Part shown: in pieces, positions 7,224 through 15,580 of the stretch
Layout of the letters: each line of letters starts with the position of its first letter
Position numbering within the stretch: the stretch's first letter is position 1
NCBI GenBank assembly: GCA_902775475.1
Contig: CACYME010000006.1
Coordinates: forward strand, 1 to 64,000
Length of the DNA: 64,000 nucleotides
Direction of reading: 5' to 3'
Source: an uncultured Prevotellaceae bacterium
GTDB taxonomy: Bacteria > Bacteroidota > Bacteroidia > Bacteroidales > Bacteroidaceae
Made by a program: the position numbers and the translations under genes
The notes under the pieces: model-generated
What the model was told of the DNA's origin: nothing
What the model saw: the letters and a program-made list of their open reading frames with translations, nothing else
Databases searched by the model: none

Positions 7224-8945
7224 TTAGCGAGCGGGCAGCAAGACTTCCAGCAGGAGGGGACGGGAATCGTCGGTGGCGGCGGTGAGCCACTGCAGGGCGT
7301 CAGACAGTTGGTCGATGGCGGTGAGCTGGCGGTAGTCTACACCGTTCTGGCGGCAGATGCCCTCGGCGGTGGCGCTGTGGGCTCCGGCCACGAGGGTCGT
7401 GGCAGCAGGGCTGGCGGCGAGGCCGGGGAGCTGGTCGAAGATGGCGCCGTGGGCGTTGTTGAGCAGCAGGATGCGCAGGCGCGGACTGAGGTGCTGGTTC
7501 CACAGGGCGTTCTGGTCGTAGAAGAAGCTGAGGTCGCCGATGACGCAGAAGACGATGCCCTCGGTGGCGGCGGCGAAACCGGCGGCGGTGCTCAGCGAGC
7601 CGTCGATGCCGTTGGTGCCGCGGTTGCACCATACGGGATGCCCCTGAGCGTAGCGGTTGGCCAGGCGAATGGGGGTGGAGTTGGCGTAGTGCACCTCATA
7701 GGCATAGCCCACCGTCTGCAGCTGTCGTTCGAAGGTCTGCACGACGGCGGCGCTGCTGAAGGACTCCACGGGCACTTCGTCGGCTGCCTTGGCGGCTGTC
7801 AGCAGCTGCAGCCACTGGCTTCGGTAGCTTGAAGTTTGCTGTTTGAAGTTTGAAAGATGCAGTCTTTGGCTTTTCTGCAACTTGCTGCTGAGCGACTGGA
7901 GCGTGCGCTCGGCATCGCCCACGACGATGCCCCGCAAGTTCAGGAAGGTGTCTTCCACGTCGCCCGTCAGGCTGATGCGCCAGGTGCGTGCATCGGTGGC
8001 CTGGCGCAGGAATTGCTTCAGCTGCTTGCTCACAATGGCATCGCCCACATAGAGGATGAAATCGGGAATTTGTTGAGTGTTCAGTGTTGAGTGTTGAGAG
8101 ACTTTAGTTGAGTGTTGAGGAACAGAACTAAAGTCTCTCAACTCTAAACTCTCAACACTCAACTCTGAACTCTCAACACTCAACTCAAAATGGCTGATGC
8201 TGGTGAAGGGGGCCAGTGCCTCGTGGAGCACGATGACGTGGCTGAAGAGGTAGTCGATGCCCTCGTAATGGAAACGGCGGGGACTGAGCTGCCCGAAGAC
8301 GATGAGGGGGCGCTCGGCGCTGAGCAGGTCGTCGACGAGGGCCTGTGGCAGACAGTCGTAGTCGGCGGCAGGCGTATAGCGGCGGATGACGCGCTCACGG
8401 GGCAGCTCCTCTACGGTGAACTGAAAGAGCGGTTCTGAGAGCGGCACGTTGATGTGGACGCATGGATGGTGGTCGGCGGTGGCCTCGATGAGAGCCTCGT
8501 TCACCAGACGGTTGCAGTAGGTTCCCCCCAGGACGGGGCTTGTCGGCAGGTTGACAGTCTTGGCCACCCATGGGGCGAGGGCTCCGGGCTGTCGCAGCGT
8601 CTGGCCGTCGAGCTGGTCAATCCACTCGGCGGGTCGGTCGGCAGAGACGACGACGAGCGACTGGTGCTGGTAGTGGGCCTCGGCCACGGCGGGCGCGAGG
8701 TTGAGCAGGGCCGTGCCGCTGGTGACGCAGACGACGACGGGCTCGTCGGTGGCCTGGGCGATGCCGAGGGCGAAAAACCCGGCAGAGCGTTCGTCGTTGA
8801 CGGGATGACACGTGATGTGGGGGCACTCGTTCAGGTTGTGCACAATGGGGGCATTGCGCGAGCCGGGGCAGACGACGGCGTGGCGGATGCCGTGGGCCAC
8901 GAGTAGTGCCGTCAGCGTGTTGACGTTCTCTTTATTGCTGTACAT
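7224..8945 (-). CDS. menD: 2-succinyl-5-enolpyruvyl-6-hydroxy-3-cyclohexene-1-carboxylate synthase
   Basis: Encodes 573 residues. MenD condenses isochorismate with 2-oxoglutarate using thiamine diphosphate, the first committed step of menaquinone synthesis, in the cytoplasm. Family signatures: HAVVCPGSRNAPIV near residue 20, HPVNDERSAGFFALG near 45, a TSGTALLNLAPAVAEA segment, and a C-terminal TPP/Mg motif GDLSFFYDQNALWNQ followed by LLLNNAHGAIFDQLPG. It is the last gene of a menI-menF-menD operon, 49 bases after menF. Two microrepeat segments are translated within it: an approximately 36-residue Ser/Glu/Gln-rich stretch (DNA 8071-8189) and a shorter KSQRLHLSNFKQQTSS stretch (DNA about 7828-7876). 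Both fall in the central domain and not in the TPP-binding domains. Confidence 0.95.
   Translation of the reverse strand: MYSNKENVNTLTALLVAHGIRHAVVCPGSRNAPIVHNLNECPHITCHPVNDERSAGFFALGIAQATDEPVVVCVTSGTALLNLAPAVAEAHYQHQSLVVVSADRPAEWIDQLDGQTLRQPGALAPWVAKTVNLPTSPVLGGTYCNRLVNEALIEATADHHPCVHINVPLSEPLFQFTVEELPRERVIRRYTPAADYDCLPQALVDDLLSAERPLIVFGQLSPRRFHYEGIDYLFSHVIVLHEALAPFTSISHFELSVESSELSVESLELRDFSSVPQHSTKVSQHSTLNTQQIPDFILYVGDAIVSKQLKQFLRQATDARTWRISLTGDVEDTFLNLRGIVVGDAERTLQSLSSKLQKSQRLHLSNFKQQTSSYRSQWLQLLTAAKAADEVPVESFSSAAVVQTFERQLQTVGYAYEVHYANSTPIRLANRYAQGHPVWCNRGTNGIDGSLSTAAGFAAATEGIVFCVIGDLSFFYDQNALWNQHLSPRLRILLLNNAHGAIFDQLPGLAASPAATTLVAGAHSATAEGICRQNGVDYRQLTAIDQLSDALQWLTAATDDSRPLLLEVLLPAR
8071..8189. 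repeat. family C microrepeat hairpin inserted in frame in menD
   Basis: The same words as at 6331-6445. GTTGAGAGACTTTAGTT at 8093-8109 pairs perfectly with AACTAAAGTCTCTCAAC at 8126-8142 (17-bp stem), flanked by TTGAGTGTTCAGTGTTGAG and CTCAACACTCAACTC words. The frame of menD is kept through it. Exact ends cannot be set without an uninserted homologue. Confidence 0.8.
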
Positions 8946-8994
8946 ATAATTTCATTTTGAAATGAGGAATGAGAAACGGAAAAATGAGAAATGT

Positions 8995-10047
8995 TTAGAA
9001 GAGACTTCTCATGGTCTGCAGCTTGGCTTCCGTCTCCTGCCATTCCTGTTCCTCACGGCTCTCGCGCAGCAGTCCGCCGCCGGCGTAGAGGGTGTAGCTG
9101 CTGCCCTTGATGCGCATGCAGCGCAGGGTGACGAAGAGGCTGGTCTCATGGTTCCAGTTCAGCGGCCCCATGAATCCGCTGTAGTATGCTCTGGGCGCGT
9201 GCTCGTGCTGCAGGATGAAGCTCAGGGCCTCTGCCTTCGGCAGCCCGCAGACGGCCGGCGTGGGGTGCAGGGTCTTCAGCAACTGGCTGATGGGTACTTC
9301 CTGGGGCAGGCGGAACTCGAAGTCGCTGCGCAGGTGTACCAGGTCGGCGGCGCGCACCGTGCGGGGGCCGTGCTCCTGGTAGTCGATGGAGAGCGCCTTC
9401 AGCCGGTCGGCAATATAGCTGGCCACGTATCGCTGCTCCTCGATGTCCTTCGGTGCCCAGCGCATGTCCTCGCCCTCGCCAGCGAGCTGCTCGCCGCTGA
9501 GGCGCATGGTCCCTGCCAGTGCCATGGTGTGGAAGAGCCCGTGGCTGCCTCGCAGCAGCACCTCGGGCGTAGCCGTGAGCCATAGCTCGTCGCCGGGCAG
9601 GGCCACCAGTGCGACGAACATGCGGGGATAGCGCTGGCAGGCCCGCAGGAAGAGGTCGGAGGCATAGCCGAAGCGCTCCTCGGTGGTCATCGTGACCGTC
9701 CGCGCCAGCACAATCTTGTTCAGCCGCCGTTCCGCGAGCTGCTGGTGGAAGCGCTCGAAGTCGTCGTGGTAGGCCGTGCGGTCGTCGTCCGAGCCCGTCA
9801 CGCGGGCGTGGTCCGTCGGCTTGTCGAGATACTGGCAATGGGCGTTCACTGCGTCGGGTTCTATCAGCACGATGGGCGTCTGAGGCGTCACCTGAAAGGG
9901 AGCCACCACGAAGCCCTCGCGCCCCTCCAGCTCCTCATAGGAATGGAGCAGGAGCGCCTCGCGGTAGTCTTGCAGCAGTTCCACGTAGTGGTCTTCGTGG
10001 GGCAGTCGGTAGAAGGCAAACAGGTTGCGGTCGTTCCAGATGCTCAT
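8995..10047 (-). CDS. menF: isochorismate synthase
   Basis: Encodes 350 residues from the ATG at 10047 (MSIWNDRNLF). MenF isomerises chorismate to isochorismate, feeding MenD. The chorismate-binding fold is visible in the C-terminal two thirds: NKIVLARTVTM, AGTMRLSGEQ, EEQRYVASYI, HPTPAVCGLPKAEAL and YYSGFMGPLNWNHETSLFV, ending with LYAGGGLLRESREEQEWQET. The length fits isochorismate synthases of Bacteroidota; TrpE of this organism is separate at 25036. The ATG overlaps the TGA of the upstream thioesterase gene (ATGA), suggesting translational coupling. An upstream in-frame extension to 10134 lies inside the thioesterase gene and is unlikely to be used. Confidence 0.92.
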   Translation of the reverse strand: MSIWNDRNLFAFYRLPHEDHYVELLQDYREALLLHSYEELEGREGFVVAPFQVTPQTPIVLIEPDAVNAHCQYLDKPTDHARVTGSDDDRTAYHDDFERFHQQLAERRLNKIVLARTVTMTTEERFGYASDLFLRACQRYPRMFVALVALPGDELWLTATPEVLLRGSHGLFHTMALAGTMRLSGEQLAGEGEDMRWAPKDIEEQRYVASYIADRLKALSIDYQEHGPRTVRAADLVHLRSDFEFRLPQEVPISQLLKTLHPTPAVCGLPKAEALSFILQHEHAPRAYYSGFMGPLNWNHETSLFVTLRCMRIKGSSYTLYAGGGLLRESREEQEWQETEAKLQTMRSLF

Positions 10048-10463
10048 TTCTGCTTCTTCTGTTTGATGATGTAGTTGGTGATGCGGACACTGCTGATGAG
10101 TTCGCCGGCGGTGTCCTTGATGTCCACCTGCCACACGTGGAGCGTGGTGCCCCCGTGGAGCAGGCGGGCGTAGGCGGTGACGGTGTCGCCCTCAACCACG
10201 GCCTTCACGTGGCTGCCGCTCACCTCGATGCCCACGCAGGCACAGCCGGGGCACAGTGCCGACGAGCCCACGCCGGCCACGTTCTCGGCCAGCGCCAGCG
10301 ACGCACCGCCGCTGAGGAAGCCGAAGGGCTGGCGGTTGCGCTCGTCTACTTTCATGCGGGCCAAGCACGTGTCGGCCTCGGGCGTGGACAGAAATTCCAT
10401 GCCCAGGGCGGTGCTCAGATTGGGGCGGCTATTGATGATTTGGTTGATGTTTTCTACGTTCAT
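10044..10463 (-). CDS. menI: hotdog-fold thioesterase, probable 1,4-dihydroxy-2-naphthoyl-CoA hydrolase
   Basis: Encodes 139 residues from the ATG at 10463 (MNVENINQII), the start that fits the promoter at 10479-10510. The PaaI-type hotdog signature is clear: FGFLSGGASLALAENVA, then GIEVSGSHVKAV, and YARLLHGGTTLHVWQVDI. Such enzymes cleave DHNA-CoA before prenylation in the menaquinone pathway. The substrate here is inferred from being the first gene of an operon with menF and menD, overlapping menF by ATGA. It is cytoplasmic. A general acyl-CoA thioesterase is the alternative. Confidence 0.8.
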   Translation of the reverse strand: MNVENINQIINSRPNLSTALGMEFLSTPEADTCLARMKVDERNRQPFGFLSGGASLALAENVAGVGSSALCPGCACVGIEVSGSHVKAVVEGDTVTAYARLLHGGTTLHVWQVDIKDTAGELISSVRITNYIIKQKKQK

Positions 10464-10478
10464 AGCAATAGTTTTTGG

Positions 10479-10510
10479 CAAAAATAGCAATTATTTTCAT
10501 CATTGCCAAA
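10479..10510 (-). promoter_or_regulatory. promoter of the men operon
   Basis: On the minus strand the -7 box TATTTTTG (10486-10479) and the -33 box TTTG (10510-10507) are exactly 20 bases apart. They are about 16 bases from the thioesterase ATG. Confidence 0.75.
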
Positions 10511-10527
10511 GGATTCTTCGACTTTTT

Positions 10528-10559
10528 TTTGCCCATGTCAACATTATTCTTTAATTTTG
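10528..10559 (+). promoter_or_regulatory. promoter of the helical lipoprotein gene
   Basis: TTTG at 10528-10531 and TAATTTTG at 10552-10559 with a 20-base gap match the Bacteroidota promoter. The A/T-rich leader to the ATG at 10615 is typical. It is divergent from the men promoter. Confidence 0.75.
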
Positions 10560-10614
10560 CCGCCAAAATGTAGTATTTATATCAACTTTAACTTTTAATT
10601 TATTATTCATTATT

Positions 10615-11259
10615 ATGAAGAAATTAGTTTTTTCGCTGATGGCTGTAGCAGCCATTATGCTGACATCGTGCTTCGGCAAGACCGAGGCACCGGGACAAGG
10701 TGATGCACAGGCTGAGGCTCCCAGTGAGGTGAGCGACCTCGGCGCAGCCCTGCAGTCGCAGCTGAGCGCTGGCAACGGCGAGGGCCTCTTCGCCCTGGTG
10801 AGCAACATCCAGGAGAAGGCCATGAGCTTCATCAAGGACAATCCTGCCAAGGCCAAGGAGTATCTGGGCACCGCTCAGAAGTTCCTCAAGGACAATGCCG
10901 CCGCCATCGGCGAGCTGGTGGGCAAGATTAGCAACAGCGACATGGCCACCCGTGCACAGGAGGTCATCAAGAGCGTCAGCGAGCAGCCCGTGGACCAGTT
11001 GCTGGGCCTGGTGGGCGCCGTGGACGGTGCTGCCGAAGGCCTTCAGGATGCCGCTGCCGACAAGGTTGACGAAGCCAAGGACGCCATCGAAGAGAAGGTG
11101 GGCGAGGTGAAGGATGCCGCTGCCGACAAGGTGAACGAGGCCAAGGACGCCATGGACAAGGTGAAAGGTGCCGTCGACGAGAAGGTGAACCAGGCCAAGG
11201 ACGTGGTTGACAAGGCCAACGACGTGAAGGACGCCGTGGGCGGTCTGCTCGGTCGCTAA
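10615..11259 (+). CDS. LEA/apolipoprotein-like helical lipoprotein
   Basis: Encodes 214 residues. The N-terminus MKKLVFSLMAVAAIMLTSCF has a lipobox (LTSC), so it should be a lipid-anchored envelope protein. Residues about 25-140 are Ala/Gln-rich helix. From about 140 to the end there are repeated 11-residue-like units with the pattern AADKVxEAKDAxxEKVxxVK, resembling amphipathic helices of LEA group 3 proteins and apolipoproteins. No catalytic motif is seen. Possible roles are membrane-surface binding or stress protection, but that is inference. It has its own promoter, and the next gene also has one, so it is probably monocistronic. Confidence 0.7.
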   Translation: MKKLVFSLMAVAAIMLTSCFGKTEAPGQGDAQAEAPSEVSDLGAALQSQLSAGNGEGLFALVSNIQEKAMSFIKDNPAKAKEYLGTAQKFLKDNAAAIGELVGKISNSDMATRAQEVIKSVSEQPVDQLLGLVGAVDGAAEGLQDAAADKVDEAKDAIEEKVGEVKDAAADKVNEAKDAMDKVKGAVDEKVNQAKDVVDKANDVKDAVGGLLGR

Positions 11260-11297
11260 TCCTTTTGCTGAACAGAACGGGGCATTCGCTGAACGCA

Positions 11298-11329
11298 TTT
11301 GCTCCGTTTTTTCTTTCTTGCTATTTTTG
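11298..11329 (+). promoter_or_regulatory. promoter of the first Cthe_2159-like gene
   Basis: TTTG at 11298-11301 and TATTTTTG at 11322-11329, gap 20 bases. This supports the ATG at 11373 rather than the longer frame that opens at 11265 upstream of this promoter. Confidence 0.75.
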
Positions 11330-11372
11330 CACTCAGTTTTTAACATGCAAAGATAAAAGAAAGGAAAAAAAG

Positions 11373-13139
11373 ATGAAGAAGGTAATGACAATCATGATGC
11401 TGTGCGCATCAGTGACCCTGCTGCCAAGTTGCAGCTCCGATGACGACGATAACTGGCTCGACGACTGGTATGGAGAACAAGAAACTGGCGGTGCTGTCAG
11501 CACGGGGGGAAGCGTCTCGGCTTCCTCGGGCGAGCTGACAACGTTCACCGTGAGCGTCGACAAGACCTCTGCCGAGCCTGCCGCCACCGTGAGCGAGGTG
11601 TTCCCCGACGAGGAGGACAACATGGCCAGCAACAGTTTCAGCACCGAGGTGGCCATTACTTTCGATGGAACGAACGCTACCTATACTACTGCCGAGGGCG
11701 TCAGCGTCACGGTCAACGGTGCCCACGTGGTGGCCGACCACGGCGCCACGAAGGGCGTCTGCTACACCGTGAGCGGCAGCACCACCAATGGCTCGCTCAC
11801 CATCGTGGGTAGCAAGAAGTATGAAGTGAAGCTCTGCGGGGTGAACGTCACCAATCCCGACTCCGCCGCACTGAACCTGCTCAGCAGCAAGCGTGCCTAC
11901 ATAGTGCTGCAAGACGGCACCGCCAACACGCTGGCCGACGGCACCACGTCGAAGGCCGACCACAAGGGCGCGCTCTACTGCAAGGGTAAACTGCTCTTCA
12001 ACGGCAGCGGCTCGCTGGAGGTCTACGGCAACTACAACAACGGCATCCACTCGGCCGACTACATCCTCTTCCGCCAGGGCAATAATGTCTACGTGAACTC
12101 AACCGCCAACCACGGCATCAAGGCCAACGACGGCATCTACATCAATGGAGGCATCGTCAACGTCGAGGTGAGCGCACTGGCTGCCAAGGGCATCAACTGC
12201 GAGAGCAACATCGTGGTCAACGGCGGGCGTACCACCGTCATCACCACCGGCACGGGCACCTACGACAGCGACGACGGCGGCGTGAAAGGCTCGGCGGCCA
12301 TCAAGGCCGATTCCACCTACACGCAGAACGGCGGCGAGGTCTACCTGAAGTCCACCGGCGCTGGCGGAAAGGGCCTGAAGACCGACTACGAGGCCTACGT
12401 GAACGGCGGCCGCCTCTGCGTCATCACCGAGGGCACCCGCTTCACGAGTTCGGGAGATACCGCTTCGCCCAAGGGCATCAAGATTGGCACGAAGAACGTG
12501 CACGGTGTGCTGCAGCTGACCGATGGCACCGTGCTGGTGCGCACCAAGGGCACTGGCGGCGAAGGCATCGAGAGCAAGGGCACGCTGGCCATCAGCGGCG
12601 GAACCGTGCAGGTGTCGGCCTACGACGATGCCGTCAACTCGGCTTCCGACATGACCATCAGCGGAGGCACCGTGGTGGTAGTGGGAACGGGCAACGACGG
12701 GCTGGATGCCAACGGCAACATGTACGTCAAGGGCGGCAACATCGTGGCCTACGGGGCCAGCGGAGCCGAGAGTGGCATCGACACCGACGAGCAGCACCGT
12801 CTCTACATCACCGGGGGCAGCATCTTCGGCATCGGAGGGCGCATCGATGCCTCGCTGGGCAGCACCACGCAGGGCATCGCCACCGCCAGCGGCTCTGTCA
12901 GCGCTGGCACAGCGGTCACCCTCGCCGACGGCAGCACCACCATCGCCTCGTTCACCATGCCCCCCTACAGCTACTCTAACGGCACCATCATGCTGTCGGC
13001 TCCTGGCATGACCAGCGGCAGCAGCTACACGCTCAGCCTGGGCGGCAGCACGCAGAGCATCACGGCTTCAAGCACGCTCAGCAGCGGAATGGGCGGTGGC
13101 GGCATGCAGCCCGGCGGCGGCCGACATGGAGGCTGGTAA
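11373..13139 (+). CDS. Cthe_2159-like (DUF4353) carbohydrate-binding beta-helix lipoprotein
   Basis: Encodes 588 residues from the ATG at 11373. The leader MKKVMTIMMLCASVTLLPSC carries a lipobox-like LPSC followed by SSDDDDNW, typical of exported Bacteroidota lipoproteins. From about 95 the chain is a right-handed beta-helix of short repeats with NGGxVxV/SGGTVxV turns (YINGGIVNVE, VVNGGRTTVI, ISGGTVQVSA, ISGGTVVVVG). This matches the Cthe_2159 family, of which a characterised member binds cellulose and acidic pectic polymers. A second domain of about 100 residues follows, then a Gly-rich tail (GMGGGGMQPGGGRHGGW). It is likely on the cell surface. It is 83 bases from a shorter paralogue, with which it probably forms an operon. 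Confidence 0.82.
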   Translation: MKKVMTIMMLCASVTLLPSCSSDDDDNWLDDWYGEQETGGAVSTGGSVSASSGELTTFTVSVDKTSAEPAATVSEVFPDEEDNMASNSFSTEVAITFDGTNATYTTAEGVSVTVNGAHVVADHGATKGVCYTVSGSTTNGSLTIVGSKKYEVKLCGVNVTNPDSAALNLLSSKRAYIVLQDGTANTLADGTTSKADHKGALYCKGKLLFNGSGSLEVYGNYNNGIHSADYILFRQGNNVYVNSTANHGIKANDGIYINGGIVNVEVSALAAKGINCESNIVVNGGRTTVITTGTGTYDSDDGGVKGSAAIKADSTYTQNGGEVYLKSTGAGGKGLKTDYEAYVNGGRLCVITEGTRFTSSGDTASPKGIKIGTKNVHGVLQLTDGTVLVRTKGTGGEGIESKGTLAISGGTVQVSAYDDAVNSASDMTISGGTVVVVGTGNDGLDANGNMYVKGGNIVAYGASGAESGIDTDEQHRLYITGGSIFGIGGRIDASLGSTTQGIATASGSVSAGTAVTLADGSTTIASFTMPPYSYSNGTIMLSAPGMTSGSSYTLSLGGSTQSITASSTLSSGMGGGGMQPGGGRHGGW

Positions 13140-13222
13140 CATCTGTATAGGGGCCAGGGAGTGAGCTCGCTCCTTCGGCTCCTTCTATATGTAATAGAAC
13201 GTTTTTATTAAGAACCAAATCA

Positions 13223-14209
13223 ATGAAGAAATATCTACTTTCACTTTTCGCCATCTTCGCAGGCATCGGCACCATGCAGGCCGTCAGCAACAACACGGTG
13301 GAGATTAAGTACAACGGCAACACGGCCACGGTGACCATCGCCAGCAACATCGCCAGCTATATCACCAACAACAGTAGCGGCTCGCATGTCAGCCTGGTGC
13401 AGAGTGCCAGCTTTGCCGGCGTGAACCCCACGACGAGCAACTCCGACGGCGAGATTATCTACGTGCTCTCGGGCACCAGCGCCAACGGCGAGTTCTACCT
13501 GGAAGGCTCGTTCAAGTGCACCGTGGAACTGAACGGCCTCACGCTGACCAACCCCAGCGGCCCTGCCATCAACATCCAGAACGGCAAGCGCGTAGAAGTC
13601 AGTGCCAAGAGCGGCACCACGAATACCCTTACCGACGGGGCCAACGACGCCTACAACGGCTGCTTCCACTGCAAGGGCCACACCAAGTTCAAGGGCAAGG
13701 GCACGCTCAACGTCGTGGGCAACTCGAAGCATGCCATCTACAGCAAGGAGTATGTAGAGGTGAAGAACCTCTCGCTCAACGTCACCGCCGCAAAGAAGGA
13801 CGGCATCCACTGCAAGGAGTACTTCCTCATGGAGAGCGGCACGGTGAAAATCGCCGGTGTCCAGGATGACGGCATACAGGTGGAGCAGAGCAGCGACCCC
13901 GTGACGGGGAAGACCGCCGACCACGAGGACGAGAACTCGGGCAACTTCTACCAGGAGGGTGGCACGCTCACCATCAGCGGCTATGCCGGCAAGGCCGTGA
14001 AGGCCGACGGCACCATCACCCTCTCGGGCGGCTCGCGCAACTTCACGACGGCCAACACCGAGGAGAATGCCGAGGTGGGGAGCATCGCTGCCGAGCGTGG
14101 CGCTCAGACCGTCTATCATCTGAACGGCTACAAGGCCAACGGCCTCGTGCGTTCGGGCATCAGCATCGTCCGTCAGGCTGGAAAGACCATCAAGAAGATT
14201 GCAAAGTAA
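13223..14209 (+). CDS. Cthe_2159-like (DUF4353) secreted beta-helix protein
   Basis: Encodes 328 residues with a cleavable signal peptide (MKKYLLSLFAIFAGIGTMQA). The body is a paralogue of the preceding protein: FKCTVELNGLTLTNPSGPAI, a GTTNTLTDGAND strand, HCKGHTKFKGKGTLNV, and KEYFLMESGTVKIA repeats. It lacks the Gly-rich tail and instead ends with an YHLNGYKANGLVRSGISIVR-type tail closing in KTIKKIAK, similar to the C-terminal sorting-like tails of other secreted proteins in this window. The predicted role is binding acidic polysaccharide at or outside the cell surface. A LytS-type kinase gene follows after a strong inverted repeat. Confidence 0.8.
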   Translation: MKKYLLSLFAIFAGIGTMQAVSNNTVEIKYNGNTATVTIASNIASYITNNSSGSHVSLVQSASFAGVNPTTSNSDGEIIYVLSGTSANGEFYLEGSFKCTVELNGLTLTNPSGPAINIQNGKRVEVSAKSGTTNTLTDGANDAYNGCFHCKGHTKFKGKGTLNVVGNSKHAIYSKEYVEVKNLSLNVTAAKKDGIHCKEYFLMESGTVKIAGVQDDGIQVEQSSDPVTGKTADHEDENSGNFYQEGGTLTISGYAGKAVKADGTITLSGGSRNFTTANTEENAEVGSIAAERGAQTVYHLNGYKANGLVRSGISIVRQAGKTIKKIAK

Positions 14210-14215
14210 AATGTT

Positions 14216-14303
14216 GGGGGAGTTAAAGGAGTGAAAAGGAGTGAAAAGACAATAGTTCTTCTCTCGACTTCACGCTCCTTGGCTGATGTCCTTTAACTCC
14301 CCC
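14216..14303. repeat. inverted repeat between a beta-helix gene and the LytS-type kinase
   Basis: GGGGGAGTTAAAGGA (14216-14230) pairs perfectly with TCCTTTAACTCCCCC (14289-14303). The 58-base loop itself holds a partial stem (GGAGTGAA with TTCACGCTCC) and tandem GGAGTGAAAA words. It ends 19 bases before the kinase ATG, so it could influence expression of the kinase or attenuate read-through. Confidence 0.75.
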
Positions 14304-14322
14304 CTAACTCCCCCTTATCCCC

Positions 14323-15546
14323 ATGCCCGTCTTGAAGCACAACCGCCAGGAGCTCTTCGTCTACCTGCTCATCTGGGGCATCCTGTTCTTGCTGCCCATC
14401 GTCGGACGCTACGTCAGCGTAGGCCAGCATGCCGACATGCTCTTCCAGTGGGCCGACGTGTTCTTCGTGTGGAGGCAGTTCGCCCTCTTCCTCGTTGTGT
14501 TTCTCGTGCATAACTTCCTGCTGGCGCCGCTGCTCGTCGAGCGGCAGCGGCGCTGGCTCTATTTCTCCTTGGCGGCCATGCTCGTCGCCGCCTTCGTCGT
14601 GGTGCAGTGCTCCAGCAGGCCATCGCCGCAGCACCCCGACGGAGAAGGGCGCGACGGCCACCGGCCCCGCATGGAGCGCATCGACGACCGCCAGCGCCCC
14701 GGCGACATGCCGCCGCCAGAGTGGGGCGATGCCCCCGACGGGCAGCAGGACCTCGGCGCCGTGGATGCCCCCAGCATGCCCATGCCCGACCACAAGCCTG
14801 GCATGGGGCCGCGCCATGAGGCCGAGCGTCCGCCCTTCGTCTTAGGACAGCTCGATGTCGTCACCACCATCATGCTCATCCTCATGCTCGGCATGAACCT
14901 GGGCGTGAAGCTCTACTTCCGCCAGCGCGACGACCGCCAGCGCATGGCCCAGCTCGAGAAGCAGAGCCTCGAGCAGCAGCTGCAGTACCTGCGCTACCAG
15001 ATTAACCCCCACTTCTTGATGAACACGCTCAACAACATCCATGCCCTCGTCGACATCGATGCCGAACGGGCGAAGGAGAGCATCGTCGGCCTGTCGAAGA
15101 TCATGCGCTTCGTGCTCTACGACGGGGCGCGGCAGACGGTGCCCCTGGGGCGCGAGCTGGCTTTCACGCAGGACTATATCGAGCTGATGCGCCTGCGGCT
15201 CACCGACCGCGTGAAGGTCTGCGTCAGCATGCCGGAGCGCGTGCCCGACGGCCAGCTGCCCCCGCTGGTGCTCATCACCTTCGTCGAGAATGCCTTCAAG
15301 CATGGCGTCAGCTATCGCCAAGACTCGTTCATCGATATCGCGGTGCAGGTCAGCGACGGCCAGCTGCACTTCGCCTGCCGCAACAGCAAGGCTCCCAGGG
15401 CCGAGGGCCAGCAGCAGGGTGGGGTGGGGCTGCGGAACGCCCGCCAGCGCCTCGACCTCATCTATGGTCAGCGCTACACGCTCCGCATCGACGACCAGCC
15501 CGACACATACAATATTCAGCTCGCCATTCCGTTATTAAATAGATAA
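14323..15546 (+). CDS. LytS/YehU-type sensor histidine kinase
   Basis: Encodes 407 residues. About four transmembrane segments are visible (near 11-30, 50-70, 78-97 and 177-197). Between the third and fourth lies an unusual Pro/Asp/Arg-rich stretch (about 98-172). The cytoplasmic part has the His_kinase signature RYQINPHFLMNTLNNIHALV with the phospho-accepting histidine at 230, then an HATPase domain with VLITFVENAFKHGVS and GGVGLRNARQRLDLIYG. Its partner is the LytTR regulator 34 bases downstream. The signal is unknown. Because the beta-helix polysaccharide-binding genes lie upstream on the same strand, a link to surface glycans is possible but only inferred. Confidence 0.9.
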   Translation: MPVLKHNRQELFVYLLIWGILFLLPIVGRYVSVGQHADMLFQWADVFFVWRQFALFLVVFLVHNFLLAPLLVERQRRWLYFSLAAMLVAAFVVVQCSSRPSPQHPDGEGRDGHRPRMERIDDRQRPGDMPPPEWGDAPDGQQDLGAVDAPSMPMPDHKPGMGPRHEAERPPFVLGQLDVVTTIMLILMLGMNLGVKLYFRQRDDRQRMAQLEKQSLEQQLQYLRYQINPHFLMNTLNNIHALVDIDAERAKESIVGLSKIMRFVLYDGARQTVPLGRELAFTQDYIELMRLRLTDRVKVCVSMPERVPDGQLPPLVLITFVENAFKHGVSYRQDSFIDIAVQVSDGQLHFACRNSKAPRAEGQQQGGVGLRNARQRLDLIYGQRYTLRIDDQPDTYNIQLAIPLLNR

Positions 15547-15580
15547 ACGACGAATTTAACGAATTGGACGAATTGCCACC

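Noticed and set aside
10048-10134. Longer menF start at 10134
   Set aside because: The extension lies inside the thioesterase gene in another frame; the ATGA overlap at 10044-10047 is the natural junction.
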